From Mycobacterium sp. 3519A (GTDB lineage: Bacteria > Actinomycetota > Actinomycetes > Mycobacteriales > Mycobacteriaceae), in contig NZ_OESG01000013.1 in NCBI RefSeq assembly GCF_900240945.1, positions 2,317,622 through 2,381,621 of the forward strand: a stretch of 64,000 bases of DNA, written 5' to 3'. The notes beneath the pieces are model-generated. The model did not search any database. It had not been told where the DNA came from and saw nothing but the letters and a program-made list of their open reading frames with translations. How positions within the stretch are numbered: the stretch's first letter is position 1; every line of letters starts with the position of its first letter. Positions 61,220 to 64,000 of the stretch are shown here, piece after piece. Both the position numbers and the translations under genes were made by a program.

Positions 61220-64000
61220 TTGAGCACGCAGGGTTTCGTGCGCCGCCTTCGGGTGGTACCGCCGCGGATGCCGGGCGGCGAAGTCAATCTCGCTGCGCCG
61301 CCTGAAGTTCCGCGCGCAATCCCCAGCAACCTCGTGATGAAGCTGATGCCCTTCGTGATGATCGTCGCTGTCATCGGGATGATCGCCCTGATGATCACGG
61401 TCGGCGGCCGCGACATGACGAAGAACCCGATGTTCCTGCTGTTCCCGATGATGATGATCATGTCGATGGCCGGCATGTTCATGGGTGGCGGCGCTCGCAC
61501 CGGCAAGGCGGCCGCGGAACTCAACGAAGAACGCAAGGACTACTTCAGCTACCTCGCCAATCTGCGCGACGAGTCAGACGAGACCGGCAGCCAGCAGCGC
61601 ACCGCCCTCGAATGGAGCCATCCCGACCCGCGCGCCCTGGCCGATGTGGTGGGCACCCGCAGGATGTGGGAGCGCAGACCGACCGACGCGGATTACTGCC
61701 ATGTGCGCGTCGGGATAGGAACCCACCGGTTGGCGACGCGCCTGCTCGCCCCGGAAACCGGCCCGCCAGAAGACCTCGAACCGGTGTCGACCGTCGCGCT
61801 GCGCCGGTTCGTCAAGACTCATTCGGTCGTGCACGCACTTCCGACCGCGGTGTCGCTGCGCGCGTTTCCCACCGTCACCTTCGAGGGCGACCGCGGCCAG
61901 GTGCAGCAATTGGTCCGCTCAATGGTGCTCGAGTTGTGTACCTTTCACGGGCCGGACCATGTTCAGGTCGCGGTGGTCACGGCCAATCCGGACGGCGAGA
62001 ACTGGAGTTGGGTCAAGTGGCTGCCGCACGCACAGCACCACTCCGTTCGCGACGGCATGGGTGCGATGCGCCTGCTCTTCCCGACGTTGGAGTTGCTGGA
62101 GACATCGCTGGCGGCTGATCTGGCCGAGCGGGGACGTTTCACCCGCAACGCCGCGCCGACTCCCGGGCTGCGACAACTGGTCGTGGTGCTCGACGACGGA
62201 TACGTCAGCGGAGACGAACGGTTGGTCACCGACGCGGGCTTGGACAGTGTGACGCTGCTCGATCTCAATGGTCCCCGCGACGGCGCAATCGCACGACGCA
62301 GTCTGCAGTTGGTGGTCGAAGGGGAGGATGTCGCCGCACGCACCGCCGTCGGAGTAGAGCGGTTCGCCACCCCCGACGCCATCACCATCGCCGAAGCGGA
62401 GTCCACCGCGCGACGGATCGGTCGGTTCCGTCCGGCCAACGCCGCACACATCGTCAGCCTGGAAGCCGAGTCACGCGCCGCCGACCCCGGCCTGATGGCG
62501 TTGCTGAAGATCCCCGACGCCGCCGAGATCGACCCCGAGAAGGTATGGCGGCCCCGGTCGGCACGTGAGCGGTTGCGGGTGCCGATTGGCATCACCCCAA
62601 CCGGTCAACCGCTGGAACTCGACATCAAGGAATCCGCCGAGGGCGGAATGGGTCCCCACGGGTTGTGCATCGGCGCAACAGGTTCCGGGAAATCGGAGTT
62701 TCTGCGGACCCTGGTGCTGTCGATGATCACGTCGCATTCGCCGGAGGCACTGAACCTCGTGCTCGTCGACTTCAAAGGTGGCGCGACGTTTCTGGGACTC
62801 GAGGGGGTGGCGCATATCGCGGCGATCATCACCAATCTCGAAGACGAGTTGACCATGGTCGATCGCATGCGCGACGCGCTGGCCGGTGAGATGAACCGCA
62901 GGCAGGAACTGCTCCGTTCTGCAGGAAATTTCACGAACGTCGGCGAATACGAGCGCGCCAGGGCCAACGGCGCCGACCTCGATCCGTTGCCCGCCCTTTT
63001 CATCGTGGTCGACGAGTTCTCCGAACTGCTGTCGCAAAAACCCGACTTCGCGGAGTTGTTCGTGATGATCGGCCGGCTCGGCAGGTCGCTACACATCCAT
63101 CTGCTGCTTGCCTCTCAGCGCCTCGAAGAGGGCAAGCTACGTGGCCTCGATTCGCACCTGTCCTACCGGATCGGCCTGAAGACGTTTTCGGCCGGTGAAT
63201 CGCGAAGTGTGCTCGGCGTGCCCGACGCCTATCATCTGCCGAGCGTTCCCGGCTCCGCGTTCTTGAAATGCGATGCCTCAGAACCGATTCGCTTCAACAC
63301 CAGTTATGTCTCAGGGGAGTACGTCAAACCGCGAGGTCCGTCGCGGGGGCGCAGGACGCACCTGGGTGTGTTGGCGCCCAAGCTGTTCACCGCCTCGGTG
63401 GTGAAGAAAGACCCAACGCCCCCGGTGCCGGTGGAGTTGCAGGTCGTCGAGCCCGAACCGGCACAGCCATCGGGTCCGACCAAGACCACGTTGCTCAACA
63501 TGGTGGTGAGCCGACTGCGCGGTCACGGCCGACCGGCGCATGAAGTGTGGCTGCCTCCACTGGAAGAGAGCCCCGCGGTCAACGACCTCCTGCCGGACGC
63601 GCAATGGCAAGCGCCGCAGAACATCAACGGACAGCTGTGGATACCCATCGGCGTGGTGGACCGGCCCTACGACCAACGCCGCGACATCCTGACTGTCGAT
63701 CTCTCCGGTGCTCAAGGCAACATCGCGGTCGTCGGCGGACCGCAGTCGGGCAAGTCGACGGCGCTCCGTACGCTGATCGTCAGCGCCGCCGCCACGCACA
63801 CCCCCGAGCAGTTGCAGTTCTACTGCCTGGATTTCGGTGGCGGAACGCTGACGAGTCTGGCGAAGCTGCCTCATGTCGGCGGCGTGGCGGGCCGGATGGA
63901 CTCCGACGCGATCCGTCGAACCGTCGCCGAGGTCGCAGGTCTGCTGCGAGCCCGCGAGCAGCGATTCCGCGACCTCGCCATCGAGTCCATGCGCGACTTC
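61220..64000 (+). CDS. eccC: Type VII secretion ATPase EccC (cut by right edge)
   Basis: FtsK/SpoIIIE-type motor ATPase; 927 residues are visible, and a single-chain EccC of 1200-1300 is expected. Two membrane helices (LMPFVMIVAVIGMIALMITV, FLLFPMMMIMSMAGMFMG) are at residues 42-90, followed by a DUF/stalk domain. ATPase 1 has Walker A GATGSGKS near residue 485 and Walker B FIVVDEFSELL; FKGGATFLGLE lies between them. ATPase 2 starts with GGPQSGKS near 839 and LDFGGGTLTSL. The sequence is closest in feel to EccC4. TTG 61220 follows GGGAGCAGGG and yields MSTQGFVRR. Confidence 0.94.
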   Translation, partial: MSTQGFVRRLRVVPPRMPGGEVNLAAPPEVPRAIPSNLVMKLMPFVMIVAVIGMIALMITVGGRDMTKNPMFLLFPMMMIMSMAGMFMGGGARTGKAAAELNEERKDYFSYLANLRDESDETGSQQRTALEWSHPDPRALADVVGTRRMWERRPTDADYCHVRVGIGTHRLATRLLAPETGPPEDLEPVSTVALRRFVKTHSVVHALPTAVSLRAFPTVTFEGDRGQVQQLVRSMVLELCTFHGPDHVQVAVVTANPDGENWSWVKWLPHAQHHSVRDGMGAMRLLFPTLELLETSLAADLAERGRFTRNAAPTPGLRQLVVVLDDGYVSGDERLVTDAGLDSVTLLDLNGPRDGAIARRSLQLVVEGEDVAARTAVGVERFATPDAITIAEAESTARRIGRFRPANAAHIVSLEAESRAADPGLMALLKIPDAAEIDPEKVWRPRSARERLRVPIGITPTGQPLELDIKESAEGGMGPHGLCIGATGSGKSEFLRTLVLSMITSHSPEALNLVLVDFKGGATFLGLEGVAHIAAIITNLEDELTMVDRMRDALAGEMNRRQELLRSAGNFTNVGEYERARANGADLDPLPALFIVVDEFSELLSQKPDFAELFVMIGRLGRSLHIHLLLASQRLEEGKLRGLDSHLSYRIGLKTFSAGESRSVLGVPDAYHLPSVPGSAFLKCDASEPIRFNTSYVSGEYVKPRGPSRGRRTHLGVLAPKLFTASVVKKDPTPPVPVELQVVEPEPAQPSGPTKTTLLNMVVSRLRGHGRPAHEVWLPPLEESPAVNDLLPDAQWQAPQNINGQLWIPIGVVDRPYDQRRDILTVDLSGAQGNIAVVGGPQSGKSTALRTLIVSAAATHTPEQLQFYCLDFGGGTLTSLAKLPHVGGVAGRMDSDAIRRTVAEVAGLLRAREQRFRDLAIESMRDF

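Noticed and set aside
56360..64000. Assignment of the type VII locus to ESX-3 or ESX-5
   Set aside because: No espG, PE/PPE or cytochrome genes accompany it, and the alternating strands match the ESX-4 layout.
1..64000. tRNA, rRNA or integrase-type attachment sites
   Set aside because: No cloverleaf-like sequence or rRNA segment was recognised, and no integrase gene or direct att repeat was found at the accessory block edges.

Overview
The window is GC-rich chromosomal DNA from a mycobacterium, most likely a fast-growing environmental Mycobacterium/Mycolicibacterium. The evidence is the gene content (a HelD-type RNA polymerase-recycling helicase, many paired acyl-CoA dehydrogenases and F420-dependent nitroreductase-like proteins, a type VII/ESX locus), the frequent GTG/TTG starts, a perfect mycobacterial SOS box, and many genes whose start codon lies 6-8 nt after a -10 hexamer (leaderless mRNAs). 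The backbone follows, from memory, the M. tuberculosis block Rv2578c to Rv2551c: radical SAM protein, Rv2575c-like metallopeptidase, Rv2573-like reductase, aspS, the Rv2566/67/69/68 set, rarA, yjbQ, alaS, ruvX, mltG, aroE and a prepilin peptidase.

Layout: 1-3.1 kb, helD (cut by the left edge) and an SOS-controlled radical SAM gene. 3.1-8.4 kb, a TetR-controlled acyl-CoA module (two acyl-CoA dehydrogenases, amidohydrolase, TetR, divergent thioesterase) with two matching palindromic operators. 8.4-16.9 kb, DinB-like protein, DUF885 and YpfJ-type metallopeptidases, a carboxylesterase, a secreted Gly/Asn/Ser-rich protein flanked by two copies of a palindromic repeat, a ketopantoate reductase-like gene and aspS with a tandem-repeat tail. 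16.9-33.6 kb is an accessory block: a Baeyer-Villiger monooxygenase-esterase fusion, three Ddn-type nitroreductase-like genes, an IS110-family element, two gene remnants, thiolase/HxlR, a selenium-binding-protein homologue, SDR, an odd alpha/beta hydrolase, and a regulator cluster (LuxR-type ATPase, small membrane peptide, LysR, SigH-like ECF sigma, DUF417). It ends at a remnant of an Rv2570-like gene, which looks like a junction with the conserved backbone.

33.7-46 kb: DUF389 protein, then a tightly overlapping four-gene operon (transglutaminase/DUF2126, circularly permuted ATP-grasp/alpha-E, second transglutaminase, zinc-ribbon metallopeptidase) predicted to make and process peptide-like conjugates, followed by an ASCH-like/DUF3097 divergent pair and a cupin/rarA divergent pair. 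46-48.8 kb: ArsR-SRPBCC operon with a broken VOC gene, GlsB-type membrane protein, an ABM-like protein and yjbQ with a 29-bp repeat. 48.9-55.6 kb: alaS-ruvX-mltG-aroE, an EamA exporter and a prepilin peptidase.

56.3-64 kb: an ESX-4-like type VII secretion locus (eccE, eccB, eccD, eccC) on alternating strands, preceded by a DUF5336 membrane protein; eccC runs off the right edge. It includes eccE but has no mycosin gene at the eccB-eccD junction. All functions are inferred from sequence reading; locus names from other species are recalled, not searched.
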